From JAGNRR01 sp964409905 (GTDB taxonomy: Bacteria > Bacteroidota > Bacteroidia > Chitinophagales > Chitinophagaceae), in contig CAYPET010000004.1 in assembly GCA_964409905.1 (NCBI GenBank), forward strand, positions 62,001 through 126,000: a stretch of DNA of 64,000 bases, written 5' to 3'. The notes below the pieces were generated by a model that searched no databases, had not been told where the DNA came from, and saw only the letters and a list, made by a program, of their open reading frames with translations. A program made the translations under genes and the position numbers. Below, piece by piece: positions 8,679-17,988 of this stretch; the stretch's first letter is position 1; every line of letters begins with the position of its first letter.

Positions 8679-8801
8679 ATGGGAAAAGGAGATTTAAAAA
8701 CAAAAAGAGGAAAAATTGCGAATGGTTCTCGAGGTAAGTTTCGTGCCACCAAGGCATACAAAAACCCGGCAACTAAAAAAGACGCTGATAAAAAAAGCTA
8801 A
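8679..8801 (+). CDS. 30S ribosomal protein Thx-like
   Basis: A 40-residue, very basic protein: MGKGDLKTKRGKIANGSRG followed by KFRATKAYKNP and a Lys-rich tail. The opening MGKGD-x-K-[ST]-x-RGKI is the signature of Thx, a small peptide bound at the head of the 30S subunit. It is longer than Thermus Thx (about 26 residues) because of a C-terminal extension. An in-frame ATG at 8670 would add three residues; 8679 fits the family. It lies 35 bases after arfB, so both could be read together. Confidence 0.85.
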   Translation: MGKGDLKTKRGKIANGSRGKFRATKAYKNPATKKDADKKS

Positions 8802-8817
8802 GCATATCTAGCAGCTT

Positions 8818-9480
8818 TTACAGGTCCAAGTATCGCATCAATAAATCGTAATTATCTTTTAATGCCTCTTTATCTAGCAAGGCATTGTAGGTGTCTTTTA
8901 TGTCATATTCATAGCGCTCAAGTGTAGCAACAAAGCCCCGAATATCCGTTTTGTTGGTTTTGAGTGTAATACTCAGTTTGTTTTCATCTTTCTTTTGCCG
9001 CACCAATACTCCCTGAAGACTAATATTGTCACTTTCGGCCAGGCGGGCTATTTCGGCCAGACTATAAGCCAGTGGGCTTACTTCCAGTAGAATGATGGCT
9101 CCTTCTTGTTCGAATGAATTGGTATTGGTGATGAAATTAAAAAGGTTTTCAACCGTAATGCCACCAATGTATTTTTTTTCATTATCCAATAACGGAATAA
9201 CTGAAAGATTAAATTCCTTAACAACTTTAATGGCCTCTATCGGATGCATATGATCAAAAACGGCCGGCCGAAAGTTCAAAAACTCCGCTTTTGCCAATGG
9301 TTCTTCCGGCGTATCCCAATCTAATAAATCATCCTCGCTGATTAAGGCCAAATAGTCATCACGTTCGATAATGGGTAAGTGATAGACGTGAAAGTCGCGC
9401 ATCAATGCCAGCGCCTTGTTGCCACTATCCTGCAAATGCAGAACAGGCAGTTCGTATAAAACTAAATCCCTAATAGTCAT
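8818..9480 (-). CDS. CBS-domain pair protein
   Basis: A 220-residue protein with two CBS motifs in the N-terminal half (about residues 1-125: MTIRDLVLYELPVLHLQDSGNKAL and HMHPIEAIKVVKEFNLSVIPLLD). A C-terminal region (GAIILLEVSPLAYSLAEIARLAESDNIS) resembles an ACT-like fold. CBS pairs bind adenine nucleotides and regulate partner proteins, so a sensory role is likely but the target is unknown. The ATG at 9480 is one base after the stop of the upstream alpha/beta hydrolase gene, so the pair is an operon. A TTG at 9492 was rejected. Confidence 0.82.
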   Translation of the reverse strand: MTIRDLVLYELPVLHLQDSGNKALALMRDFHVYHLPIIERDDYLALISEDDLLDWDTPEEPLAKAEFLNFRPAVFDHMHPIEAIKVVKEFNLSVIPLLDNEKKYIGGITVENLFNFITNTNSFEQEGAIILLEVSPLAYSLAEIARLAESDNISLQGVLVRQKKDENKLSITLKTNKTDIRGFVATLERYEYDIKDTYNALLDKEALKDNYDLLMRYLDL

Positions 9481-9481
9481 G

Positions 9482-10258
9482 TTAAGCGACAACCGTCTTG
9501 GCAGTGTGTTTTTCTAAAAATACCGCTAAAATCTCATTGAATTTATCAGGCACTTCCATCATGGGAGCGTGGCCGCATTTGTCTATCCAATGCAGTTCAG
9601 AGTTGACAAGCAGTTTTTTAAACTCTTCCGCTACCATCGGAGGTGTAATGGTGTCATTTTTACCCCAAATTAAGCACACAGGCGAGGTGATATTTTTCAA
9701 CTCACTCCCTAGGTTATGCTTGATTGCAGAGCGGGCAAGTTGAATAATTTTTAGTGCCTTTAGGCGGTTATTGGTTATTTCATACACTTCATCCACCAAT
9801 TCCTTAGAGGCCACGTTAGGATCGTAAAATGTTAGTTCTGTTTTTTTCTTAATGTAATCATAGTCGCCACGTTTCGGATATGTTTCTCCCATGCCATGCT
9901 CGAATAAGCCACTACTGCCGGTGAGGATGATGGATTTGATATGTTGCGGATACTTAAGTGCATAAACCAAGGCGATATGTCCGCCTAAAGAGTTTCCTAA
10001 AATGTGAAATTTTTTCAATCCGCGGGCTTCTACAAATTTTTCAACAAATTTAGCTAAACCATTTACTGTCGTATCCAAATTAGTTAATTCATAAAGTGGT
10101 AACATGGGAATGAAGACACGGTGCGTTTCTTTAAAGTGGTCTATGAGATCACGAAAATTACTGAGCGCACCAAACAAGCCATGAAGCAATACTAGGTCTT
10201 CACCATTTCCTTCCTCAATGAATTTGATTTTACCTATTTTCTTTAGTTGATAATCCAT
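9482..10258 (-). CDS. Alpha/beta hydrolase
   Basis: A 258-residue cytoplasmic hydrolase of the alpha/beta fold. The oxyanion segment LLHGLFG, the nucleophile elbow GNSLGG (Ser near residue 92), the acid in WGKNDTITPP and the catalytic His in DKCGHAPMME form a complete triad. There is no signal peptide. Relatives include C-C bond hydrolases and esterases, so substrate cannot be assigned. It is immediately upstream of the CBS-domain gene (one base apart). Confidence 0.88.
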   Translation of the reverse strand: MDYQLKKIGKIKFIEEGNGEDLVLLHGLFGALSNFRDLIDHFKETHRVFIPMLPLYELTNLDTTVNGLAKFVEKFVEARGLKKFHILGNSLGGHIALVYALKYPQHIKSIILTGSSGLFEHGMGETYPKRGDYDYIKKKTELTFYDPNVASKELVDEVYEITNNRLKALKIIQLARSAIKHNLGSELKNITSPVCLIWGKNDTITPPMVAEEFKKLLVNSELHWIDKCGHAPMMEVPDKFNEILAVFLEKHTAKTVVA

Positions 10259-10321
10259 AGAAATATGTGTGCTAAGTTAAACTTTACAGCTAATAAATGG
10301 AAATATAGCCAATAATATGTA

Positions 10322-11110
10322 TTAGGGCTTATTTTCAACAACCCCCATGCCAAAAAGAGCAAAATCGTATCGTGCAGGATCGTGGGGTGCAAATTCACTT
10401 AGGCGCAAACTTAGGTTTACCGCCTCAGACCAGTTTGCTTTGGTATTTGGCATAAGTCCCAATCGTTGTGCTATTCGGCATACATGCAAATCAAGGGGGA
10501 TAACCAAATCTGTCATCGGAATGTGCTGCCAAAGACCAAAGTCTACACCTTTTTTATCTTGCCGTACCATCCACCGCAGATACATATTGATGCGCTTACA
10601 GGCCGAGTTTTTGGCTGGTGTGGCAATATGTTTTTCGGTTCGCTTTAGGTGTTCAAAAGAGAATATGTAGTTGTAAAAATGACTCAACCGACAGGCTTGT
10701 ATTTCGAAAGGAAGCAAAGGCGACCGAGCCTTTTCAAGAGGCAAAAAAGCATTTTCTAAACTATCATGAAGTAAATAATGCTGTTGAAGAAATGATAATA
10801 TAAAGAAGAGATCTGCATCCATAAATGTGCGATGCTTAAAACCTACAAATGGCTTTAAATCCTTGGCCTGATGATGCAGTATAAAATCGTAAGGGGCGTG
10901 GTCCATGAGTTGAAGCAATTCCGTTGCTTTATTTATAATGGTCTTTCGTTGGCCCCAGGCAAAAATAGCGGCAAAAAATCCGCTAATTTCAATGTCCTGC
11001 TTTTTGGTAAACCGATGCGGAATGCAAATGGGATCATTGGCAATAAAAGAAGGTCGATTAAAATAATCGACCTTATTGTCTAATAATTCTTTGAGTGCAT
11101 CTGTTTGCAT
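10322..11110 (-). CDS. TIGR02757 / DUF2400 family protein
   Basis: A 262-residue protein of a family conserved in Bacteroidota and some other bacteria, with no firm function that I know of. It starts MQTDALKELLDNKVDYFNRPSFIANDPICIPHRF and has the family's FAWGQRKTI segment. A later stretch (PLDLHVCRIAQRLGLM) recalls helix-hairpin-helix DNA glycosylases, where PLDTHVxR-like motifs occur, so a nucleic-acid role is possible. It overlaps the end of the upstream cystathionine synthase/lyase gene by one base (TAATG), so translation is coupled. Confidence 0.8.
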   Translation of the reverse strand: MQTDALKELLDNKVDYFNRPSFIANDPICIPHRFTKKQDIEISGFFAAIFAWGQRKTIINKATELLQLMDHAPYDFILHHQAKDLKPFVGFKHRTFMDADLFFILSFLQQHYLLHDSLENAFLPLEKARSPLLPFEIQACRLSHFYNYIFSFEHLKRTEKHIATPAKNSACKRINMYLRWMVRQDKKGVDFGLWQHIPMTDLVIPLDLHVCRIAQRLGLMPNTKANWSEAVNLSLRLSEFAPHDPARYDFALFGMGVVENKP

Positions 11111-12264
11111 TATTTCAGTGCCGCCTCCAAATCGGCTATCAAATCTTCCACATCTTCTATCCCTACTGACAATCGAATCAATGAATCTTTGAGTCCGTTG
11201 GCAATCCGCTCTTCACGTGGAATAGCGGCATGAGTCATACTTGCTGGGTGGCCAATCAGGCTTTCTACGCCTCCTAAACTTTCGGCTAGGGCAAATAATT
11301 TTGTACCGCTCAAAATACGGTTCGCAGCTTCTACAGTATCTTCTTTTAGTGTAAATGACAGCATTCCTCCAAAGTCACGCATTTGTTTTTTTGCTACATC
11401 ATGATTTGGGTGGTCTTCAAAACCGCACCATAATACCTGATCTACTTTGTCATGTGTTTTTAACCATTGGGCAATTACTTTACCGTTGGCACAATGTTGC
11501 CGCATACGCACGTGAAGTGTTTTTATCCCGCGCAAGATTAAAAAACAATCCTGCGGGCCAGGTACCGCACCACAAGAGTTTTGAATAAAAGACAAACGCT
11601 CGTGTAAGGCATCATCATTCACAATAATGCAACCATGTACCACATCCGAGTGTCCGCCAAGATATTTGGTGGCCGAGTGCATTACGATATCTGCTCCCCA
11701 ATCCAACGGATTTTGCAAATAAGGTGAGGCAAAAGTGTTATCCACTACCAATAATAGGTTGTGTTTTTTTGCAATGGCTGCACAAGCCTCAATATCTATA
11801 ATATTGAGCATAGGGTTGGTTGGTGTTTCCACCCAAAGCATTTTTGTATTTGGTGTAATGGCGGCCTCAATTTTTTCGGCATCACTCATACCAATGAAAT
11901 TAAAATTGATACCGTAAGGCTGAAATATTTTTGTGAAAATGCGGTAAGTACCTCCGTACAAATCATTTGTACTTACAACCTCATCGCCAGGTTTTAATAA
12001 TTTAATAATGGCATCACTTGCAGCCAAACCACTACCGAAACACAAACCATGCTTTCCGTTTTCTATGGCCGCTAAGGCATTTTCTAGGGCATGCCTTGTT
12101 GGGTTTTGTGTTCGTGAGTATTCATAGCCTTTGTGCACCCCCGGGGCTTCCTGCACATAGGTTGAGGTTTGATAAATGGGTGTCATAATTGCACCTGTAC
12201 TAGGGTCAGGCTCTACCCCCGCATGAATCAATTTAGTGCCGATAGAGAATTTTTTTACGTCCAT
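11110..12264 (-). CDS. Cystathionine gamma-synthase/gamma-lyase, PLP-dependent
   Basis: A 384-residue enzyme of the Cys/Met metabolism PLP family. The PLP lysine sits in MHSATKYLGGHSDV; other family signatures are EYSRTQNPTRHALE, FGSGLAASDA, VDNTFASPYLQNPL and the C-terminal AESLGGVESLIGHPASMTHA. It makes or cleaves cystathionine in transsulfuration; synthase and lyase cannot be told apart safely by eye. The ATG at 12264 (MDVKKFSIGTKLIHAG) matches the family start better than the 28-residue longer frame. It is the first gene of an operon with the TIGR02757 gene. Confidence 0.9.
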   Translation of the reverse strand: MDVKKFSIGTKLIHAGVEPDPSTGAIMTPIYQTSTYVQEAPGVHKGYEYSRTQNPTRHALENALAAIENGKHGLCFGSGLAASDAIIKLLKPGDEVVSTNDLYGGTYRIFTKIFQPYGINFNFIGMSDAEKIEAAITPNTKMLWVETPTNPMLNIIDIEACAAIAKKHNLLLVVDNTFASPYLQNPLDWGADIVMHSATKYLGGHSDVVHGCIIVNDDALHERLSFIQNSCGAVPGPQDCFLILRGIKTLHVRMRQHCANGKVIAQWLKTHDKVDQVLWCGFEDHPNHDVAKKQMRDFGGMLSFTLKEDTVEAANRILSGTKLFALAESLGGVESLIGHPASMTHAAIPREERIANGLKDSLIRLSVGIEDVEDLIADLEAALK

Positions 12265-12424
12265 AGGGGCGCAAAGGTAGTGAAAACCAAAAAGCATGTA
12301 CAAAAGCTGACCGACAAATGTTGCAGAAATGACAAATCCAATTAGCAAAGGGCAAATCGAATTATGGGTGTTAGCTTCTCAATCAGATTAGTCATCAAGG
12401 CTTATTGAGGTTTGTTATTTACAT

Positions 12425-12457
12425 TTTGCCAATTCACGGCCATATGCCTTACTTTTG
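12425..12457 (+). promoter_or_regulatory. Bacteroidota-type promoter upstream of the E2 gene
   Basis: TTTG (12425-12428), then 21 bases, then TACTTTTG (12450-12457), an exact match to the TTTG / TAnnTTTG pattern of the Bacteroidota primary sigma factor. The start codon lies 17 bases downstream, giving a very short leader. Confidence 0.6.
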
Positions 12458-12474
12458 ATGCCAAAATTGACTCC

Positions 12475-14106
12475 ATGGCAGAAGTGATAAGAATGCCCCT
12501 ACTGAGCGACACCATGAAAGAAGGAAAAATCGTTCAGTGGCTTAAAAAAGTTGGCGACGATGTAGCGAGCGACGATGTATTGGCGGAGGTGCAAACCGAC
12601 AAGGCGACGATGGAAGTAGTACCTTATGTGGATGGTACATTACTCTATATTGGTGTGCCTGAAGGGGAGGTTGCAGCTGTCAATCAGATTATTGCAATTA
12701 TTGGTGATCAAGGTGAGGATTTTTCCTCATTGTTAGAAGCAAATGCAACTTCAAGTAATCCGACTGAGGTTCAAATGCCGGATACAAATGATAACAAACT
12801 GAATACAGCAAATACTGATAATAACCAAACTGCGTCTATTGCATTACCTGATGACTTGGAAATCGTCCGTATGCCGTTGCTAAGTGACACCATGAAACAA
12901 GGGAAAATTGTTGCCTGGTTAAAGGAAGTAGGAGATAGCGTTGGGGCCGATGATGTATTGGCCGAGGTTGAAACAGATAAAGCCACCATGGAAGTTGTAG
13001 GTTATGCTGATGGCACTTTGTTATACAAAGGCGTTGATGCTGGCGATTCTGTAGAAGTTAATGGTGTGCTGGCTATTGTCGGAAATAAATCAACTGATAT
13101 AAACAAGTATTTACCGACCATTTTGGCCGAACAGCCAGGAGAAAACGATAAGGCTCAAGAAGTTTCTGATACCCAAACAGCACATTCAGTTGCGCCAGTG
13201 CAGCCAATTAAGACCAAAGCTATGCCCGAGCAGATGACCAACACAGAAAACATACGGGTAAAGGCATCGCCGCTTGCCAGAAAAATGGCTGAGGACAAGG
13301 GAATTTCACTGGCAGGCATACAAGGTAGTGGTGATGGTGGCAGAATTATCAAGCGAGATATAGACAACTATAAGGAAGTACAACGTCCCGTTGCTCAAAC
13401 GTCGTCAGCACCTGCGGCTTCAGAGTCTTTCACCGATACGCCGGTTTCACAAATGCGCGAGGTGATAGCCAGACGATTGGGTGAGAGTAAATTTTCAGCG
13501 CCACATTTTTACCTGAAAATTTCGGTGGAAATGGATGCCTTGCTGGATATGAGGAAAAAAATCAATGCCCTTTCGGAACCCAAAATATCCGTAAACGATA
13601 TGATTATCAAGGCCTGTGCAATGGCCCTGGAGAAACATCCGGCAGTGAATAGCTCTTGGCTGGGAGATAAAATCCGTAATAACCATCATATTCACATTGG
13701 CAGTGCAGTAGCTATCGAAGAAGGGTTGATTGTACCAGTTATAAAATTTGCCCGCCAAAAAAACCTGGGACAAATTGCCACCGAAGCTAATACACTGTAT
13801 GAAAAAGCAAAATCGGGCAAACTGCAACCACAGGAGTTTACGGGAAATACGTTCACCATATCAAATCTAGGTATGATGGGTATTGAAGACTTTACGGCAA
13901 TAATTAACCCGCCAGATGCCTGCATATTAGCGGTTGGTAAAACTACACCAACGCCCATTGTAAATGAGGCGGGAGAGGTGGTCGTGCGCAATATGATGCG
14001 TCTTACCCTCAGTTGTGATCATCGGGTTGTAGATGGTGCCGTTGGCGCGCGCTTCCTGCAAACACTCAAAGAGTGTATCGAACAACCTTTGCTTATGCTG
14101 TTGTAA
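12475..14106 (+). CDS. Dihydrolipoamide acyltransferase (E2), probably of pyruvate dehydrogenase
   Basis: The 543-residue E2 core of a 2-oxoacid dehydrogenase complex, which moves the acyl group from E1 to CoA. Two lipoyl domains are present (lipoyl lysines in DKATMEV at K43 and K169), joined by flexible Asn/Thr-rich linkers. A peripheral subunit-binding domain follows (about residues 261-297, VKASPLARKMAEDKGISL), then the catalytic domain ending with the active-site motif DHRVVDG (515-521). Bacteroidota pyruvate dehydrogenase E2s look like this, but no E1 or E3 gene is adjacent. The start at 12475 gives the canonical MAEVIRMPLLSDTM. Confidence 0.92.
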   Translation: MAEVIRMPLLSDTMKEGKIVQWLKKVGDDVASDDVLAEVQTDKATMEVVPYVDGTLLYIGVPEGEVAAVNQIIAIIGDQGEDFSSLLEANATSSNPTEVQMPDTNDNKLNTANTDNNQTASIALPDDLEIVRMPLLSDTMKQGKIVAWLKEVGDSVGADDVLAEVETDKATMEVVGYADGTLLYKGVDAGDSVEVNGVLAIVGNKSTDINKYLPTILAEQPGENDKAQEVSDTQTAHSVAPVQPIKTKAMPEQMTNTENIRVKASPLARKMAEDKGISLAGIQGSGDGGRIIKRDIDNYKEVQRPVAQTSSAPAASESFTDTPVSQMREVIARRLGESKFSAPHFYLKISVEMDALLDMRKKINALSEPKISVNDMIIKACAMALEKHPAVNSSWLGDKIRNNHHIHIGSAVAIEEGLIVPVIKFARQKNLGQIATEANTLYEKAKSGKLQPQEFTGNTFTISNLGMMGIEDFTAIINPPDACILAVGKTTPTPIVNEAGEVVVRNMMRLTLSCDHRVVDGAVGARFLQTLKECIEQPLLMLL

Positions 14107-14179
14107 GTGCATTTTTTTTATTTATTGTACTTTCTTTTGTGTTACATTTAGGGGGTTCAATGAATACTAAAATTTACTC

Positions 14180-16909
14180 ATGAAAAAGTATTTCTTTTTA
14201 GCTGTTATTTGCGTTTTTGGAGGGAGTGCGTTAGCACAAAATATTCAAGGTGTAATTAATATCTATACCCCTGTAACAGCCATATCACAACTCAATGTAA
14301 CTGTGGGTTCCACAAATGGTTTCGCTGTTGGTGATAAAGTATTGGTAATAAAAATGAAAGGCGCAACTATTAACCAGACGAACACAGCGAATTATGGCGA
14401 CACTATCGCAATGAATGGTGCTGGGCGCTATCAGTTTTCTACCATTACCAGTATTAATGGCAATCAGTTAACCCTTTTCCCTTTTTGCAATATTTATGAT
14501 GGCACTGCCTACATTCAAATGATACGCGTGCCAATATATCCAAATCCTGCCGTTGTAGGTAACCTTACTTGTACGCCATGGAACGGCACAATAGGTGGTG
14601 TGTTAGTGTTTGAAACGCCCGGCACTTTAACGCTGAATGACAGTATTGACGTGAGTGGCAGAGGTTTTCGTGGCGGGCAATTTTTAGGAGGTAATTTTAA
14701 TTGTGCCTCCACTATGTTTGTTACAAGCCTTGCAGCAAATAGTGATGGCGAAAAAGGTGAAGGCGTAGCAGATTACATCGCCGGGCAGGAATGTGGTGGC
14801 GGTAAATTGGCCAACGGTGGTGGCGGTTCTTATGCTGGTAATGCTGGCGGCGGTGGCGGCGGAAATGCTGGTGTTGGTGGTCAGGGAGGTAATCAATTCA
14901 GTGGTTGCAATCCAATTAACAAAAATGGTATTGGCGGCTTAGCCCTTGCTCGAACGAATAATCAACTGTATCTCGGCGGTGGCGGTGGTGGCCCGGAGCG
15001 TGATAATAGCCAAACAATATATCCGGGCGGAGCAGGTGGCGGATTGATATATATAACAGCTAATAATATTGTTGGCAATGGTAATTCAATCATTTCCAAT
15101 GGCGATACAGTGCAAACTTTTGGTGACGAGGGCGGTTCAGGCGGCGGTGCTGGTGGTAGTATTTATTTGGTGAGTCCAAGTTTTACCGGTAATCTAACTG
15201 TGCGAGCCGACGGCGGTCATGGTTCAAATAATTTCAATACATTATTCAGCGCACAATGTCATGGTCCGGGCGGTGGTGGTGGCGGCGGCTTAGTTGCTTT
15301 TCCACAAGCAACAACGCCGGCAGGTGTGACCGTTTCACGAGTGGGTGGCGCGGCCGGAATTGTATTGAATCCTGCAAGTTCGTGTTATAATACTACCTAC
15401 GGTGCTGTGGCCGGCAGTGCCGGTAGCACGCTTCATAATTTTGTATGTTATACATCAAATCCGATTGCGGTAAACTTAGGGCCTGATCAGCCCCTATGCA
15501 TTGGCCAAACATTAACCCTAGACGCCGGTGCGGGATATGCCTCATATCTTTGGGACGATAATTCAACCAATCAAACCAGACAAATCACCAACCCAGGTAC
15601 ATATTATGTTTTTGTGGTAGGGAATGATGGCTGTACAGGCTCTGACACCATTAATGTATTTATTGATACTACTTTGACAGCCGGGTTTACCTATACTTTT
15701 GATTATGGTTGCTCAAGCGATACGGTATATTTTACCAATACTTCGGTTGGAGCTGTAAATTATGTCTGGTTTTTTGGTGACGGCAGCACCTCATCAGTCA
15801 CAAACCCAATGCATATATATGGTGCACAGGGTGCCTATAATGTGCGTTTGGTAGCAGGCAATATGCCATGTTTTGATACTATTGATATCCCTATTTTTAT
15901 TTCACATACAGTAGATGCGGTCATTAGTTTATCGCAAGATTCGCTTTGCTTTGGCGATCAAATAATTGCAGATGACTTTGGCTCACAACCCGCCCTGGGG
16001 CAAGGTGTTCGAACGACTCTGTGGGACTTTGGTGATGGAACCACTTCAACCAGCAGCGTTGTGGCGCATACGTATGCGCAGCCCGGCATTTTCACGGTCA
16101 CCCTCTATGTAACAGACAGCATTGGTTGTATAGATTCAGCCAAACGTCAAGTGTTTGTAGAGCCTACACCATTTGCCAGTATGCATTTAAGTGATGATAT
16201 GTTATGCATTGGTGAACCGGCATTCTTTACAGACAGTATTGGAGCAGGAGCCAAGAGTTTTACCTGGGATTTTGATGATGGGAATATTCTTATCAATATT
16301 CATAATCCGCAATATTCTTTCGCTAACCCTGGTACGTATAATGTGACTTTGACAGCGCTCTATGAAATTTGCTTGCCTTATGTTCAGGATACTATTATCA
16401 CTGTAAGTGATTATCCGTTGATAGATTTGGGAGAGGAATTAAAATATTGTCCAGGAATAGATACCGCAGTACTCATCTTTAATAAAATTAATCCGGCGCA
16501 GATTCTGGAATGGAGCACGGGCATGAGCGCTGATAAAATATTGGCCAAAGAAACAGGGCGGTATTGGGCTCGAGCTACCGACAATGGTTGTACAACAACT
16601 GATAGCGTTTGGGTAATGCGAGATTGTTACTTAAATATACCCAATAGCTTCTCGCCCAATGGCGATGGTATGAATGATTATTTTATACCAAGACAATTAC
16701 TCTCATCTGGTGTGCAAGAGTTTAAAATGAAAATTATGAATCGTTGGGGGGAACTGATTTTTGAAACAAGTGCAATTGATGGACGTGGTTGGGATGGAAC
16801 CTTTGGTGGGAAAGATCAATCCGTGGGTGTATATGTTTATATGATTGAGGCTAAATGGCGAAATGGTTTTCGCAATTCGTTTACGGGGAATCTGACCTTG
16901 ATGCGATAA
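14180..16909 (+). CDS. Secreted glycine-rich PKD protein with type B (gliding-motility) sorting domain
   Basis: A 909-residue exported protein. A signal peptide (MKKYFFLAVICVFGGSALAQ) leads into a beta-rich region. Next, at about residues 165-420, is a stretch crowded with GGGG tracts (KLANGGGGSYAGNAGGGGGG and similar). Three PKD-like domains follow (WFFGDGSTSS, WDFGDGTTST, WDFDDG), then the T9SS type B C-terminal domain from about residue 822 (IPNSFSPNGDGMNDYF ... NRWGELIFE ... GWDGTFGG ... GNLTLMR). It should be carried to the cell surface by T9SS. Function is probably adhesive or structural; no catalytic motif is seen. Confidence 0.88.
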   Translation: MKKYFFLAVICVFGGSALAQNIQGVINIYTPVTAISQLNVTVGSTNGFAVGDKVLVIKMKGATINQTNTANYGDTIAMNGAGRYQFSTITSINGNQLTLFPFCNIYDGTAYIQMIRVPIYPNPAVVGNLTCTPWNGTIGGVLVFETPGTLTLNDSIDVSGRGFRGGQFLGGNFNCASTMFVTSLAANSDGEKGEGVADYIAGQECGGGKLANGGGGSYAGNAGGGGGGNAGVGGQGGNQFSGCNPINKNGIGGLALARTNNQLYLGGGGGGPERDNSQTIYPGGAGGGLIYITANNIVGNGNSIISNGDTVQTFGDEGGSGGGAGGSIYLVSPSFTGNLTVRADGGHGSNNFNTLFSAQCHGPGGGGGGGLVAFPQATTPAGVTVSRVGGAAGIVLNPASSCYNTTYGAVAGSAGSTLHNFVCYTSNPIAVNLGPDQPLCIGQTLTLDAGAGYASYLWDDNSTNQTRQITNPGTYYVFVVGNDGCTGSDTINVFIDTTLTAGFTYTFDYGCSSDTVYFTNTSVGAVNYVWFFGDGSTSSVTNPMHIYGAQGAYNVRLVAGNMPCFDTIDIPIFISHTVDAVISLSQDSLCFGDQIIADDFGSQPALGQGVRTTLWDFGDGTTSTSSVVAHTYAQPGIFTVTLYVTDSIGCIDSAKRQVFVEPTPFASMHLSDDMLCIGEPAFFTDSIGAGAKSFTWDFDDGNILINIHNPQYSFANPGTYNVTLTALYEICLPYVQDTIITVSDYPLIDLGEELKYCPGIDTAVLIFNKINPAQILEWSTGMSADKILAKETGRYWARATDNGCTTTDSVWVMRDCYLNIPNSFSPNGDGMNDYFIPRQLLSSGVQEFKMKIMNRWGELIFETSAIDGRGWDGTFGGKDQSVGVYVYMIEAKWRNGFRNSFTGNLTLMR

Positions 16910-16947
16910 CTTCAATGCTATTATAGAAATAAATTTTGATTGTGTGC

Positions 16948-16955
16948 TAACTTTG
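16948..16955 (+). promoter_or_regulatory. -7 box TAACTTTG
   Basis: An exact TAnnTTTG match eight bases before the ATG of the membrane-protein gene, giving an almost leaderless transcript. No well-spaced -33 TTTG was found. Confidence 0.3.
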
Positions 16956-16962
16956 ATAACCT

Positions 16963-17988
16963 ATGACGGCACTTACAAAAACTGGTAGAATTGACTTGAT
17001 TAATGTTGCTCTGTTGATATTCTCATTGGCATTGGCTTTTGTGATACCATTTGAATTATTTTTATTTGTTTACGCCGTGTTGGGGCCTTTGCATTATCTG
17101 ACTGAAATATCCTGGCTGCATGATAAAAATTATTATTCTCAAAGTAAAAAAGATGTGATACTCTTAGTGGTCATTTCTTTAGCGCTCACTTTTTTGTTCG
17201 TAGCTGGTCAACAGTTTCCTGAATGGTTAAACGATACTATGGAAGTGGAGCAACGAGATGTTTTAACGTCCAGCTTAACGTTTATTGCATTTGGCAGTGC
17301 ACTTTTTATGGCGTTTATTAAAAAGCCTGTGATACGTGCTATTGGTATTATTCTCACCATTTTGTTGGCATTAGTTGTAAATAATTCAATGGTCTTTTTT
17401 ACAGTTTTTCTGCCAACCTTAATTCATGTTTTTCTTTTTACATCGCTGTTCATGCTTTATGGGGCATTAAAGTCGCGCTCTAAAATTGGTGTATTGACGG
17501 TTGGTTTACATGTGTTATGTCCTTTTTTGCTGTACTATCTTTTTCCGGGTGAAACATTTTTTGGGATAAGTGATGGTGGTAAACAAGCTTATGACGGCAG
17601 TATGTTTAAGGGGTTGAATTTTTATATTCTATCGAATTATTTTGACACAACTGCCTTTAGCGGCATGACCATCGAAAATGTACTATATGGGTCGCGTGCT
17701 GGTATTGCCGTGATGCGTTTCATAGCCTTTGCCTACACTTATCATTATCTCAACTGGTTTAGCAAAACAGAAATCATCCAATGGCACAAAGTGCCTAAAT
17801 CACGTTTTATAATGGTTATTGTTGCTTGGGTGGTGTCGGTGGTATTGTATGCCGTAGATTATTCACTCGGTTTTCAATGGTTGTTTTTACTAAGTTTCAT
17901 GCACGTCCTACTGGAGTTTCCATTGAATTATATCAGTATCGTAGGAATTTTTACCGAATTAAAAGGTCGCGTCTTAAAACCTGCGTAA
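16963..17988 (+). CDS. Polytopic membrane protein of unknown function with intramembrane histidines
   Basis: A 341-residue protein with roughly eight to nine transmembrane helices and no signal peptide. Histidines lie in or beside helices: GPLHYLTEISWLHDKNYY (H44, H53), PTLIHVFLF, AYTYHYLNWFSK and SFMHVLLEFPLN. This layout recalls membrane metalloenzymes such as Brp/Blh-type carotenoid oxygenases, but I cannot show homology by eye. It is the first of three closely packed genes (membrane protein, endonuclease I, YggS). Its stop overlaps the next start by one base. Function unknown. Confidence 0.7.
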   Translation: MTALTKTGRIDLINVALLIFSLALAFVIPFELFLFVYAVLGPLHYLTEISWLHDKNYYSQSKKDVILLVVISLALTFLFVAGQQFPEWLNDTMEVEQRDVLTSSLTFIAFGSALFMAFIKKPVIRAIGIILTILLALVVNNSMVFFTVFLPTLIHVFLFTSLFMLYGALKSRSKIGVLTVGLHVLCPFLLYYLFPGETFFGISDGGKQAYDGSMFKGLNFYILSNYFDTTAFSGMTIENVLYGSRAGIAVMRFIAFAYTYHYLNWFSKTEIIQWHKVPKSRFIMVIVAWVVSVVLYAVDYSLGFQWLFLLSFMHVLLEFPLNYISIVGIFTELKGRVLKPA

